Below, piece after piece: positions 53,046-61,912 of a stretch of 64,000 bases of DNA. A program made the position numbers and the translations under genes. Source of the stretch: QHXW01 sp963847515 (lineage in GTDB: Bacteria; Acidobacteriota; Terriglobia; Bryobacterales; Bryobacteraceae); assembly GCA_963847515.1 (NCBI GenBank), contig CAWKAA010000005.1, positions 1,736,001-1,800,000 on the forward strand. Reading direction: 5' to 3'. The number at the start of each line of letters is the position of its first letter. Position 1 is the first letter of the stretch. The notes under the pieces were generated by a model. That model had not been told where the DNA came from and searched no databases. It saw nothing but the letters and a program-made list of their open reading frames with translations.

Positions 53046-54698
53046 TTATCGCCCGAACTTCTGTATCCCTAGACGTTCTTTGCCTTCGTCGATTACGTAA
53101 AACTTGTCTGGTTCCACGTCGTGGAAGACCTGATGCCCGCCGCTGGGCCAGGTGACTTCGACGGTTTCAGCCTTGACGCTGCGGCCCAGGCCGAAATGCG
53201 CGCGCAGATCGCTTTGCGAAAGGTAGCTGCCGCCACCGGCGATTTCACGGATTTGGGAAATGCCGCCGGAGGTGAGCTTGATGCGCGCGCCCATGGCGTC
53301 GCGGTTACTCTTCGTTCCCACCAGCTTGAAGTTGATGAAGTGGCTCCCGGCACCGCCTCCGTTGTGCAAAAGCAGCGGCGGATCGCCTACATTGGCAACC
53401 ACGATATCTACATTGCCATCGTTATCGAAATCGGCAAAGGCCGCGCCGCGCGCCGCGTAGGGCCGGCTGAAACCATCGCCGGCAATCTTCGTGACCTCGG
53501 TGAATCTTCCGTTGGCCTCATTGTGGAATAGCGAGTTGATCTGTTTGTAGTGAATATCGGGCGAGACGCGCTCCACTTCCTCGTACACATGACCGTTGGC
53601 AATAAACAGGTCGAGCCAGCCGTCGTTATCATAATCGAAGAAACCGCCGCCGAAGCTCAACACATTCCGGGTGGGCACGGTGATTCCCGCCTGGTCGCTG
53701 ACTTCATCGAAGAAAGCCTTGCCATCGTTGTGCCAGATATGGTCAGACGATAGCTGGAAATCCGAGATGTACAGATCGAGGAAGCCATCGTTATCGTAAT
53801 CGCCGAGCGAGATGCACATAGCCGCCATGGCCGCGCCGTTCACGGTGAGTGCCATACCGCTGGTGACCGCGACTTCCGTGAAGGTTCCGTTGTGGTTGTT
53901 GTGGTAGAGGTACGCTTCGATGCCGTCATTGGCGACGAAAAGATCGGGCCAGCCGTCGTTATCGTAGTCGGCGGCGGCCACGGAAAGATTCAGGCCCTTG
54001 GGCTGGAAGATTTTGGCTGACTTGGTGACGTTGGTGAAGGTTCCGTCGCCATTGTTGTGATAGAGCACGTCAGGCGTGCCGCCGTACACCGATGGGCGGC
54101 AACTGGTGGCCACGCTGTAGCCAATGGTGCAGGTGCGCTGGCTGGTGGGTCCGAAGTTTGCATAGCCGCCAACGTAGAGATCGAGCTTGCCGTCGCGGTC
54201 GTAATCAAAGAAGGTTGCGCCGGTATGGAACACGCCGCCGAAATCGGTTCCGCCGACGCCGGCTTTGTCGGTAACGTCGGTGAATGTGCCGTTCCCGTTG
54301 TTGTGATACAGAATGTTCTTCCCGTACTGGGTGACGTACAAATCAGGAAAGCCGTCGTTGTCGTAATCGCCCCAGATGCAGCCCAACCCGTAGGCGTTGC
54401 CGGGAACGCCGGCTTTCTCGGTGACGTCGGTGAAGGTGCCGTCGCCATTATTGCGATAGAGCGCGTTGCGGGTGGAGATGCCGCGCTTGTAGAGATCGCG
54501 GCCATTGACGAAATAGATGTCCTGGTAGCCATCGCCGTCGAAGTCTGCCACACAAACTCCGGGGCCGGCCTCTTCGAGGATGGTGGAAGTGCCGTTGACG
54601 CCTTTAAAGTGGACAAAGGTGATGCCAGCGGATTTGGTGATGTTAGTAAATTGAACCGGCGCGGCGTAGAGCGACAGGGTGAGGAGTACGGCGGACAA
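53046..54698 (-). CDS. CRTAC1-like protein, FG-GAP/VCBS repeats and ASPIC/UnbV domain
   Basis: Exported propeller protein of about 550 residues. It has at least six repeats of the form YRNNGDGTFTDVTEKAGV and DYDNDGFPDLYVTQYG (calcium-binding DxDxDG loops). The C-terminal ASPIC/UnbV domain is NRDAMGARIKLTSGGISQIR, SQSDLRAHFGLG and TVEVTWPSGGHQVF. The frame is open far upstream with no ATG; TTG 54698 gives a signal-like LSAVLLTLSLYAAPVQFTN, and TTG 54821 is the other option. Paired with a TPR protein, as often in acidobacteria. Confidence 0.85.
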   Translation of the reverse strand: MSAVLLTLSLYAAPVQFTNITKSAGITFVHFKGVNGTSTILEEAGPGVCVADFDGDGYQDIYFVNGRDLYKRGISTRNALYRNNGDGTFTDVTEKAGVPGNAYGLGCIWGDYDNDGFPDLYVTQYGKNILYHNNGNGTFTDVTDKAGVGGTDFGGVFHTGATFFDYDRDGKLDLYVGGYANFGPTSQRTCTIGYSVATSCRPSVYGGTPDVLYHNNGDGTFTNVTKSAKIFQPKGLNLSVAAADYDNDGWPDLFVANDGIEAYLYHNNHNGTFTEVAVTSGMALTVNGAAMAAMCISLGDYDNDGFLDLYISDFQLSSDHIWHNDGKAFFDEVSDQAGITVPTRNVLSFGGGFFDYDNDGWLDLFIANGHVYEEVERVSPDIHYKQINSLFHNEANGRFTEVTKIAGDGFSRPYAARGAAFADFDNDGNVDIVVANVGDPPLLLHNGGGAGSHFINFKLVGTKSNRDAMGARIKLTSGGISQIREIAGGGSYLSQSDLRAHFGLGRSVKAETVEVTWPSGGHQVFHDVEPDKFYVIDEGKERLGIQKFGR

Positions 54699-54828
54699 TC
54701 GTAGCGCATGGCCACGCCTGGTCCTGGCGGGGACTTGCGGCCTTTTACCGCCGCCTGCAGAAAAAGCCGCAGGTCTCTCGCAAACCCTGCGATAGCCCTG
54801 CGCTACAAGTAAACGGATCAAAGGAGCC

Positions 54829-55824
54829 CTACGGCTCGGCCTTTTGCGGGCCGAGCACTTCCTGCGGTCCGGCGACACCGGCCTGGATATTCTGCTGGGA
54901 CTGGCGAGCTTTTTCGGAGGTTTGTTGATGAAGATTGAACTCCCGGTCCGCATCTTGTTTGCGGCCCGACCGGCGATACGCGGTGGCCAGATGGAAATGC
55001 GGCACGGGATTATCCGGCTGCAGTTTCTCGGCGATCTCGAGGGGCGGGACGGCTTCGGCGGCGCGGCCTCCGGCGATTAGCGAGCGCCCGAGGCCAATGA
55101 AGGCATCGGCGAAACCGGAATCGAGCTTGGCAGCACGCCCGAAGTGATCGATGGCGGCGGGCCAGTGCTCGTCCTCACGCGCCAGCTCGCCCAGCACGTA
55201 CTCGGCGCCGGCGTTGGTCGGATCAATTTTGAGCTCCTCTTCGAATTCGTGCCGGGCTTCATCGCGGGTGGTAGCGGTCTTGGGAGCGGAGAGCAGCAGA
55301 CGCCCCAGGCGGTAGTGAATGCCGACCAGGTTCGGATTCTTCTTCAGCACCTCGTGATACTCCACCGCCGCATCCTTCCAGTTGCCTTGCGTTTCGAGAG
55401 CCTCAGCATTCAATTCATGCACCTGATAAGAACCGGGAGCGGTGTAGAGCAAAGCCTGAGATGCCCGAATGGAAAGGTCGGAGAACACGTGCACGGCGAG
55501 GTAGAGCACCTCGGGGTCATTGGGGAATTCATGACTTAGCGTGCGGATGAATTCCAACGCCGGGTCCATCTGGTTCATCGCCATGGCGCAGCGCACCCCG
55601 TAAAAGCCCGCTCTCTTCTTGAGTTCTTTGTCGACGACGTGCGAAACGGACTTTGCCAGCAAAGGCAACGCCTGTGGGCACTGGCCAGTTTCGGCGAGGT
55701 CGGCTCCACGGCGGGCAGCGGCGGAAGGATCAGGTGCGGGCGCCTTCTTGGGGGCGTCCGCCGCGAACAAGGAGCTCATGAGGAGCGCCATAGGCCACAG
55801 CAGTTTGCGGAAAAATGGTGACAC
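54829..55824 (-). CDS. Secreted TPR-repeat protein
   Basis: 331 residues from GTG 55824, giving a signal peptide (FFRKLLWPMALLMSSLFAAD). TPR units fill residues about 60-300: NWKDAAVEYHEVLKKNPNLV, FEEELKIDPTNAGAEYVLGE, WPAAIDHFGRAAKLDSGFAD and VPPLEIAEKLQPDNPVPHFH. The frame extends upstream to 55986 but there runs through a palindromic element and a tandem duplication, so the later start is preferred. It is probably a partner of the ASPIC/UnbV protein that follows. Confidence 0.8.
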   Translation of the reverse strand: MSPFFRKLLWPMALLMSSLFAADAPKKAPAPDPSAAARRGADLAETGQCPQALPLLAKSVSHVVDKELKKRAGFYGVRCAMAMNQMDPALEFIRTLSHEFPNDPEVLYLAVHVFSDLSIRASQALLYTAPGSYQVHELNAEALETQGNWKDAAVEYHEVLKKNPNLVGIHYRLGRLLLSAPKTATTRDEARHEFEEELKIDPTNAGAEYVLGELAREDEHWPAAIDHFGRAAKLDSGFADAFIGLGRSLIAGGRAAEAVPPLEIAEKLQPDNPVPHFHLATAYRRSGRKQDADREFNLHQQTSEKARQSQQNIQAGVAGPQEVLGPQKAEP

Positions 55825-55911
55825 GTAGCGCCGTCCACACGGCCCCGACACCGACAGATGCTGATTCCGCAGATCACCGGGCTTGGGACGGCGAAGCCAG
55901 TCACCATTTTT
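55811..55911. repeat. 101-bp palindromic element (MITE-like candidate)
   Basis: Left arm 55811-55836 and right arm 55886-55911 are 26-base inverted repeats that match at about 22 positions: 12 outer bases (AAAAATGGTGAC) and 8 inner bases (CGCCGTCC) are exact. The 49-base middle has no gene. It overlaps the N-terminal coding end of the TPR gene. Confidence 0.65.
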
Positions 55912-55948
55912 CATGATGGGTGCCAAATTTTCATGATGGGTGCCAAAT
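55909..55948. repeat. 20-bp tandem duplication
   Basis: TTTCATGATGGGTGCCAAAT occurs twice in a row (55909-55928 and 55929-55948) with no mismatch. The first copy abuts the palindromic element. Confidence 0.85.
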
Positions 55949-55986
55949 TCCAATCCTAGCGCAGATGCGCTTCCCACAAAAAACAA

Positions 55987-56014
55987 CGGGGCCGCGAACG
56001 ATGTCGCGGCCCCG
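55987..56014 (-). terminator. Rho-independent terminator of the TonB-receptor gene
   Basis: Perfect 11-bp stem (CGGGGCCGCGA / TCGCGGCCCCG) with a 6-base loop, 31 bases after the receptor stop. On the minus strand it is followed by TTGTTTTTTG, so it works for that strand. Confidence 0.88.
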
Positions 56015-56045
56015 CCAAATCAGTGTTTTATTGACTCAGGCGCGG

Positions 56046-59000
56046 TCAATAGTGGAACTTTAAGGCGAACTGGATCTGCCGGGCTCCTTGGGCGCTTTGG
56101 AGCAGGCCCATGGTAGTGCCCAACCCAGTATTCGGCGAGTTTAGAATCGGGGTGTTCGTGAAGTTGATGAACTCGGACCTGAACTCGATCTTAAACCGCT
56201 CGGTAAGGTTGAAGAATTTTGCGAGGCTCAGATCCAGCGTATGTAAACCGGGACCGCGAACCGTACCAATGCCGCAGGTTCCAAATGTGCCAGTCGCCGC
56301 TGGGCCAAAAACGCTTGGGGCAGCATTGAACCACTGGTAGCCGCCCAACGGCGAATTTTGCTGGCCGAATACGGATGTCGGAGAGAGACAGTCGGGGCGC
56401 GCTCCGCGAGAGTTGGTGCCGGAAGCGTCCGGTCCGGATGTGGTGAGAGCGAAGCCTGTGTGCAGGCTGAGAATCGCGTTGACTTGCCAGTCGCCCGCGA
56501 CTGCATTGACGACCGGATTCATGTTCCTGCCGAACTTCCGATCATGTCCGAAGGGAAGATCGTAGGTAGCGTAGCTGGTCAGGGCGTGGGTAACATCGTA
56601 GTAGCAAGGTCCCCACTCGGCCCTCTTGTCGTAGAGGTTTTGCCAGTACGGCGAAACCGGGGTCGTCTGACCGCCCCAGGAGCCGTAGTAGCCGCTGGAG
56701 TCCGTCATGCACTTGGAATAGGTGTACGCAACGTTGTATTCCAGACCGCTGCTGAAGCGCTTCTGCAGCACTGCCTGCAAGGAATTGTAAGCCTGATTAC
56801 CGTTGGATGCCGTACCGGAAATCTGGCTGATCTCGTTATAAAGAGTCGGATTGCCCGACAGGTACGGACTACCCACGACAGTGCCGTTGGGCAGAAGGTC
56901 CTTCTGGAAGTACGGCATGGGGACCATCAAGTGTGTGGTGCGCTGGCCCACATAGCCGACTTGCAGCGTGGTGTTGTTGGCGAACTGCTTCTGGATGGTG
57001 AGGTTCCATTGGTTGGAAACCGCCGGACGAACATTGGGGTCCCAGAGCCGGATCAGAGCGCCGGCGAAGGGATCCGATGGATTGGCTTCGAGCGGTAAAA
57101 AGCCCTGGCTGAGAGTAGAGCTCGGGAGCGACTGGGACGTGTAGTTGGCATCCGTTTCATGCGCGAACGGAGGATTAATGGTCAGACGCAGATTCGTACC
57201 CGTCCCTTCCAGGTAGGAGGAGAGAGTGTATGCGGCCCGGACAACCAGGTCCTTCTTTACGTTCCAGGCCAGCCCGACGCGAGGCTGGAAATTCGTGATG
57301 CCGTTGTAAGTGTTGTATAGGGCGCCGCTGTTTCCATTCTGGCCCGGCAACTCCAAAGCGCCGGAAATCAGCCCGAAGTTTGATTGGCGGTTCTTGACCT
57401 CAACCCAGGGGGTATGCAACTCCCACCGCAAACCGAGATTGACGGTAAGATTTGGCCGGATGTGCCAATCGTCCTGGAAAAACGTCGCAAAGATGTTTGC
57501 GCGCTGGCCCCAGGTGCCGCCATTGACACCGCCACCGATGTCAGACGGCAGCCCGAGCATAAAGTCCGCTTCCGCGATGCCACTGCCAGCTCCAGCCGTG
57601 GCGAGCGGATTCGGACCGGCAGTGTAGCGGCCATCAAACGTGAAGGTTCCGGCGCGGCCGTTGTTTCCGGAGTAGAACGTGTCGATTCGTTGGCGCCAGC
57701 CCTGGAATCCAAGGTGCATGTTGTGCGCGCCTTTGGTGATGTTGACGGTGTCTTCGTATTGGATCACTGTGTCTGCGAAAAGCTGATAGACATCGCTGTT
57801 TCCGATGCTGCCGGCATTGCCGCCGCTAAAGCTCATCGAAGGCAGATTGCTGGATACCACGCCGGGCAGCCCAACGGTCTGCGGAAAATTGGCGAGCCCA
57901 TTGGCTGCCGAGCCGTTGTTTACAACCGTGTAATTCACGCCCACCCGAGCCTCGTTGACGATGGTCGGTGAGATCGTGCGAGTCCAATCCAACAAACCGG
58001 TGTGCGTTGGAAATAAATTGAACGCGTTGTAGAAAATCGGCACGTTGTTGGTGTTTGGATTGGTGAGCATGCTTTGCGAATAGCGGCCGGAGACGCGATC
58101 TTTATCGCTGAGGTTCCAGTCGACCTTGGCGTCGCCCTGATCCCCGTTGGTATAGGTGTGATCCGCGTACAAGTAATTGTTGATCAACCCCGAGCCGGTC
58201 GGTAGGGGATAAGCGCTGGTATCGCTCACGATCTTCTGCGAAACCGAATTCAGGAGATTTGCGGGAATCATGTTGCCCGCAAACGGCGCACGCTGTCCAT
58301 TGACGACGTTGAACGGGTTATAAAGCTGAACACTCGGAAGGAGGGCTGAGAAGTTGCCCTGGCGCTCTGCCGCGGTCATCAGGCTGGTGGCACCGATGCT
58401 TGTTGGCGTGTCGTAGCGCTCGCCTTGATAATCCACGAAGAAGAAGAGTTTGTCTTTCTTGATGGGCCCGCCGAGGGTGCCCCCAAATTCGTTCCAGCGC
58501 AATTTCGCTCGCGGCGCACCTGTGAAATTGTTCGACCAGGAATTGGCGTTCAACACATCGTTGCGCAGGAACTCGAAAACATCGCCGTGGTACTGATTCG
58601 TGCCTGACTTGATCGACGTGCTGACGATGGCGCCCATGAAGTTGCCGAACTCGGCGGGCGCATTTTGTGTGATCTCGTTGAATTCCTGAATGGCATCCAC
58701 ACTTGGTACGTAGCCAACCAGGTTATCCGACACCTGGTTGTTGTCCATACCATCCAGGATGAAATTGTTTGCCTGCTCGCGGTTGCCGTTCACGTAGGGG
58801 CGGCCACCGTTGGCGGTTGACTGGCCGTTAGTGAAACTTGAGGGATCCGGATGAACACTTCCAGCAGCCAGCAGGGTCAACTGCACGTAGTTACGCGTTG
58901 CCAACGGCAATGTCGTGTTCGTGCGCGCGTCGATGACCTGACCGAGCAGAGTGGACTCCGTCTGTAGCACAGGTGCCGCCGCCGTGACTTCGACGGTGGT

Positions 59001-59369
59001 CTCGACATTGCCGACCTGTAGCTGGAAATCAAGCTTTGCAACCTGGTTCATTTCCAGCGGGATATTGGATTGCGTTGCCGCTTGAAAACCAGGGGTCTCC
59101 ACCTTTACGTTGTAGGTACCAACCAGAAGGTACTGGAGATTGAAGTAGCCGTCCGCATTGGTCGTCGTTGTAGATAGCGTCCCGCGCTCCACAGATGTGG
59201 CGGTGACCTTGGCGTTCACGACAGCGGCGCCCGATGGGTCCGTGACCCTTCCCGTGATGGTAGCGGTTACCTGCTGGGCCACCGCGGCTTGCGGGCTTGC
59301 CATCCAGGCAGCCAACACGCCGAACAATGACAAAACGGCCAGCCAAGTAAATGGAATTCTGTTTTTCAC
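56046..59369 (-). CDS. TonB-dependent receptor with N-terminal carboxypeptidase-regulatory-like domain
   Basis: 1107-residue outer-membrane protein. Signal peptide (LAVLSLFGVLAAWMASPQAA), then a CarboxypepD_reg-like domain (TATITGRVTDPSGAAVVNAK ... NADGYFNLQYLLVGTYNVKV), a plug (NFILDGMDNNQVSDNLVGYV, PSVDAIQEFNEITQNAPAEF) and a long beta-barrel ending in GARQIQFALKFHY with a terminal aromatic residue. This is the acidobacterial OmpA/TonB-like transporter family, which takes up large substrates, probably glycans or peptides. It is followed by a strong terminator and diverges from a regulator-like gene. Confidence 0.93.
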   Translation of the reverse strand: MKNRIPFTWLAVLSLFGVLAAWMASPQAAVAQQVTATITGRVTDPSGAAVVNAKVTATSVERGTLSTTTTNADGYFNLQYLLVGTYNVKVETPGFQAATQSNIPLEMNQVAKLDFQLQVGNVETTVEVTAAAPVLQTESTLLGQVIDARTNTTLPLATRNYVQLTLLAAGSVHPDPSSFTNGQSTANGGRPYVNGNREQANNFILDGMDNNQVSDNLVGYVPSVDAIQEFNEITQNAPAEFGNFMGAIVSTSIKSGTNQYHGDVFEFLRNDVLNANSWSNNFTGAPRAKLRWNEFGGTLGGPIKKDKLFFFVDYQGERYDTPTSIGATSLMTAAERQGNFSALLPSVQLYNPFNVVNGQRAPFAGNMIPANLLNSVSQKIVSDTSAYPLPTGSGLINNYLYADHTYTNGDQGDAKVDWNLSDKDRVSGRYSQSMLTNPNTNNVPIFYNAFNLFPTHTGLLDWTRTISPTIVNEARVGVNYTVVNNGSAANGLANFPQTVGLPGVVSSNLPSMSFSGGNAGSIGNSDVYQLFADTVIQYEDTVNITKGAHNMHLGFQGWRQRIDTFYSGNNGRAGTFTFDGRYTAGPNPLATAGAGSGIAEADFMLGLPSDIGGGVNGGTWGQRANIFATFFQDDWHIRPNLTVNLGLRWELHTPWVEVKNRQSNFGLISGALELPGQNGNSGALYNTYNGITNFQPRVGLAWNVKKDLVVRAAYTLSSYLEGTGTNLRLTINPPFAHETDANYTSQSLPSSTLSQGFLPLEANPSDPFAGALIRLWDPNVRPAVSNQWNLTIQKQFANNTTLQVGYVGQRTTHLMVPMPYFQKDLLPNGTVVGSPYLSGNPTLYNEISQISGTASNGNQAYNSLQAVLQKRFSSGLEYNVAYTYSKCMTDSSGYYGSWGGQTTPVSPYWQNLYDKRAEWGPCYYDVTHALTSYATYDLPFGHDRKFGRNMNPVVNAVAGDWQVNAILSLHTGFALTTSGPDASGTNSRGARPDCLSPTSVFGQQNSPLGGYQWFNAAPSVFGPAATGTFGTCGIGTVRGPGLHTLDLSLAKFFNLTERFKIEFRSEFINFTNTPILNSPNTGLGTTMGLLQSAQGARQIQFALKFHY

Positions 59370-59705
59370 AAAAACCTCCTCTGTTTGTCGTCAATCAGGA
59401 CAGATCCGAAAGCTAAAAAAGCTAAAAAGGAGCCGTCGCCTCAAAGATTGCCTGGTGTCGGTCGGCGCACAACTTTGGTTCTGCTGATTCCCTGAGCACT
59501 AATATGTTCTGAGTATAACGCATCTGTGGCAACGTCAATCTTTGTCAATGCAGGTGTTAAATCTACAGATGTCTTATATTCAGTCGTTTAGCGGCCCAAC
59601 AGATCCGCCAAACATCGACTAGAATATAGATGTTAAACCAGTGTTACACGTCGATCTTGCCATCTTCGCTGCGCGCGCGGAGGTGTTACGGGAGTTCGGT
59701 TCACC
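59370..59705. other. Divergent intergenic region
   Basis: 336 bases between the receptor and the divergently encoded membrane protein. It is AT-rich compared with its surroundings, holds a direct repeat AGCTAAAAA twice (about 59412-59429) and several TGTTA motifs toward the plus-strand gene (about 59551-59690). No small gene seen. Confidence 0.5.
59512..59538 (-). promoter_or_regulatory. Possible promoter of the TonB-receptor gene
   Basis: On the minus strand TTGACG (59538-59533) and TATACT (59517-59512) are separated by 15 bases, shorter than ideal. A second TTGACA lies 10 bases further upstream. The start codon is about 140 bases away. Confidence 0.3.
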
Positions 59706-61901
59706 ATGAGCGGACCCCAACCAGCTCCATTGCGTGAGCCCGCAGATTTGCGCCCGTGGGTGAAGAAGGCGCTGCTGCGATGGAATTCCCATTACAGGGA
59801 ATATGAGCGCATTGTCGCCAGCGATGCGCTCTCGCCAGCATTGGTGAGATTCCTGCGCTTTATCGTGGTGGAAACGCTGGACGGGCGGGGAGAGCAGCTC
59901 ACTGAGTCCGCCATAGCGGAGAAAGTATTCAAACAGCGGGAATTCGCGCCCAGCGAAAAGTCGGTTGTCCGGGTGGAAAAGCGGCGGCTGCGGGAAAAGC
60001 TGAAGGACTACTACGAGGGACCGGGCAAAGAAGATCCGATCGTCATTAGCCTGGGCTCGACCTTCGTGCCCATCTTTTCGCCGCGCGAGAACGGGCTGCC
60101 GCACCAGCCGGCGAGAATATGGGCGCCGGGATGGCGCTGGTCGGTTCCAGCGGCGGCTCTGATCGTGGCGGTGGCGATTCTCTGGGTGTTCTTGAAGAAG
60201 CCCGCGGAACAACTGCTGCTCACCAGGCTGACGAATGATTCCGGCTTCACGACGGATCCGGCAATTTCGCCGGACGGCAAATTGGTGGCTTACGCATCGG
60301 ACCGCAGCGGCGAGGGGAACCTGGACATCTGGGTGCAGAACATCGGGACCGGCGACCGGGCGCGGCTAGCGCCAGATCCGGCGGACGATTATCAGCCCTC
60401 GTTCTCGCCCGATGGTTCAAAAGTGGTCTTCCGCTCCGACCGTGAAGGCGGTGGAATCTATACTGCCGCGGTGTTAGGCGGCAACTTGAAGCTGATTGCG
60501 CCCAAAGGACGAGGTCCGAGATTCTCTCCGGATGGCCAGAGAATCGTGTACTGGGTTGGCGAGTCTTACTTCGTTCGCACGCAGGTCTACATGGTCCCTT
60601 CCAGCGGAGGCACGCCGAAAGCAGTTCTACCGGAATTTTACGGTGCCCACGACGCGGTGTGGTCACCGGACGGAAAGCGGGTATTGCTGTGGGGGCAGCG
60701 CAGCGACACTTCCGCACCGGACTGGTGGGTGGCGCCGGTGGACGGTGGAGAGCCGACGCAAACGGGAGCGTTCGCCGTTTTTGCCCGCGAGAATATCTCG
60801 GCTGCGAGTCCGGCTGCGTGGGTGGGGGACGAGGTCTTTTTCGCGGCGCGCCGCGACACCTCCAATCTGTGGACGGCGAAGATTTCGGCGCGAACCGGCA
60901 AGATCAGCGGTACTCCGCACCGTGTGACCTTCGGAACCGACCAGGAGGGTGAGCCGTCGGCGGCCGGCAACGGCAGCCTGGTTTTCTCGAGTTTCGCTGC
61001 GAGCACCAACGTGTGGAGGCTTCCGGTGGACCTCAATTCCGGCAAAGTCACCGGCGATCTGCTGCGTGTCACGCGCGATCTCTCCACTGAAGTTTTTCCC
61101 TCGATCTCAAAAAACCGGCGCCTTGTCTTCAGTTCGGACCGTTCCGGGAAGCGGGAAATCTGGGTCAAGAACCTGACTTCCGGAGCGGACACAATGCTGG
61201 CCTCGAGTACCTCGGAGTTCGATTCGCCGAAGGTAACACCCGATGGAACGAAGGTGGCTTACGCGTCTGCCAGCCCGGCATGGGTCATCCATGTGGCTCC
61301 CACAGGGGGCGGCGACGACAAGGTTTTCAAGAACGGCGGACCTCCCCGCGCCTTCTCGTCAGACGGAACCCAGCTACTGTTTGAGGCGAAGACGTGCTCG
61401 CCCTATTGCGTGGGGTTGCTGGACGTGTCGCAGGGGACGAGAGAGTTGATCAAACACCCCACTCTGGTGCTCTACCCCGAATCGTTTTCTCCGGACGATC
61501 AGTGGATCGCGTTCCAAGCGCGGCGGCCAGACAACGATTCCACCAGGACCATCTACGTCACGCCTTTCCACGGCGGAATGGTGGGCGGACCGGAGAGCTG
61601 GATCGCTGTGACGGATGGGAATGAAATGGACCGGGAAGTGAAGTGGTCGCCGGACGGGAACCTCCTTTATTTTTTGTCCGAGCGCGACGGGTTCCGATGC
61701 ATCTGGGGTCAGCGTTTGGACCCAAAGACCAAGCACGCGGCCGGAACTCCGTTCCCGGTATATCACTTTCATCACACGCAACAGTCCTTGACGAGCATTG
61801 GCAGTCCGGGGAAAGTAGGGCTGTCGATCACTGACGGCGGTTTGCTGTTCAGCCTGGCGGAGACAACGGGGAATATCTGGCTGGCGCGACGACGACGGTA
61901 A
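59706..61901 (+). CDS. One-pass membrane protein: N-terminal winged-helix-like domain and PD40/TolB beta-propeller
   Basis: 731 residues. Residues about 25-130 form a domain widespread in acidobacteria and planctomycetes (LVRFLRFIVVETLDGRGEQL, IAEKVFKQREFAPSEKSVVR, VEKRRLREKLKDYYEG, DPIVISLGSTFVPIF) that resembles a winged-helix output module. A membrane helix (WSVPAAALIVAVAILWVFLK, about 138-157) leads to a PD40/TolB-type propeller with repeated ISPDGKLVAYASDRSGEG and WSPDGKRVLLW units. Topology recalls ToxR/CadC. It diverges from the TonB receptor; regulation of it is inference. Confidence 0.82.
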   Translation: MSGPQPAPLREPADLRPWVKKALLRWNSHYREYERIVASDALSPALVRFLRFIVVETLDGRGEQLTESAIAEKVFKQREFAPSEKSVVRVEKRRLREKLKDYYEGPGKEDPIVISLGSTFVPIFSPRENGLPHQPARIWAPGWRWSVPAAALIVAVAILWVFLKKPAEQLLLTRLTNDSGFTTDPAISPDGKLVAYASDRSGEGNLDIWVQNIGTGDRARLAPDPADDYQPSFSPDGSKVVFRSDREGGGIYTAAVLGGNLKLIAPKGRGPRFSPDGQRIVYWVGESYFVRTQVYMVPSSGGTPKAVLPEFYGAHDAVWSPDGKRVLLWGQRSDTSAPDWWVAPVDGGEPTQTGAFAVFARENISAASPAAWVGDEVFFAARRDTSNLWTAKISARTGKISGTPHRVTFGTDQEGEPSAAGNGSLVFSSFAASTNVWRLPVDLNSGKVTGDLLRVTRDLSTEVFPSISKNRRLVFSSDRSGKREIWVKNLTSGADTMLASSTSEFDSPKVTPDGTKVAYASASPAWVIHVAPTGGGDDKVFKNGGPPRAFSSDGTQLLFEAKTCSPYCVGLLDVSQGTRELIKHPTLVLYPESFSPDDQWIAFQARRPDNDSTRTIYVTPFHGGMVGGPESWIAVTDGNEMDREVKWSPDGNLLYFLSERDGFRCIWGQRLDPKTKHAAGTPFPVYHFHHTQQSLTSIGSPGKVGLSITDGGLLFSLAETTGNIWLARRRR

Positions 61902-61912
61902 CGGGGGGCGAT

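Noticed and set aside
54738..54800. Small hairpins (CCTGC/GCAGG and GCGG/CCGC) before the ASPIC/UnbV gene as a terminator or riboswitch
   Set aside because: Short stems, no T-run in the right place and no known riboswitch pattern; kept only as a reason for the uncertain start of that gene.
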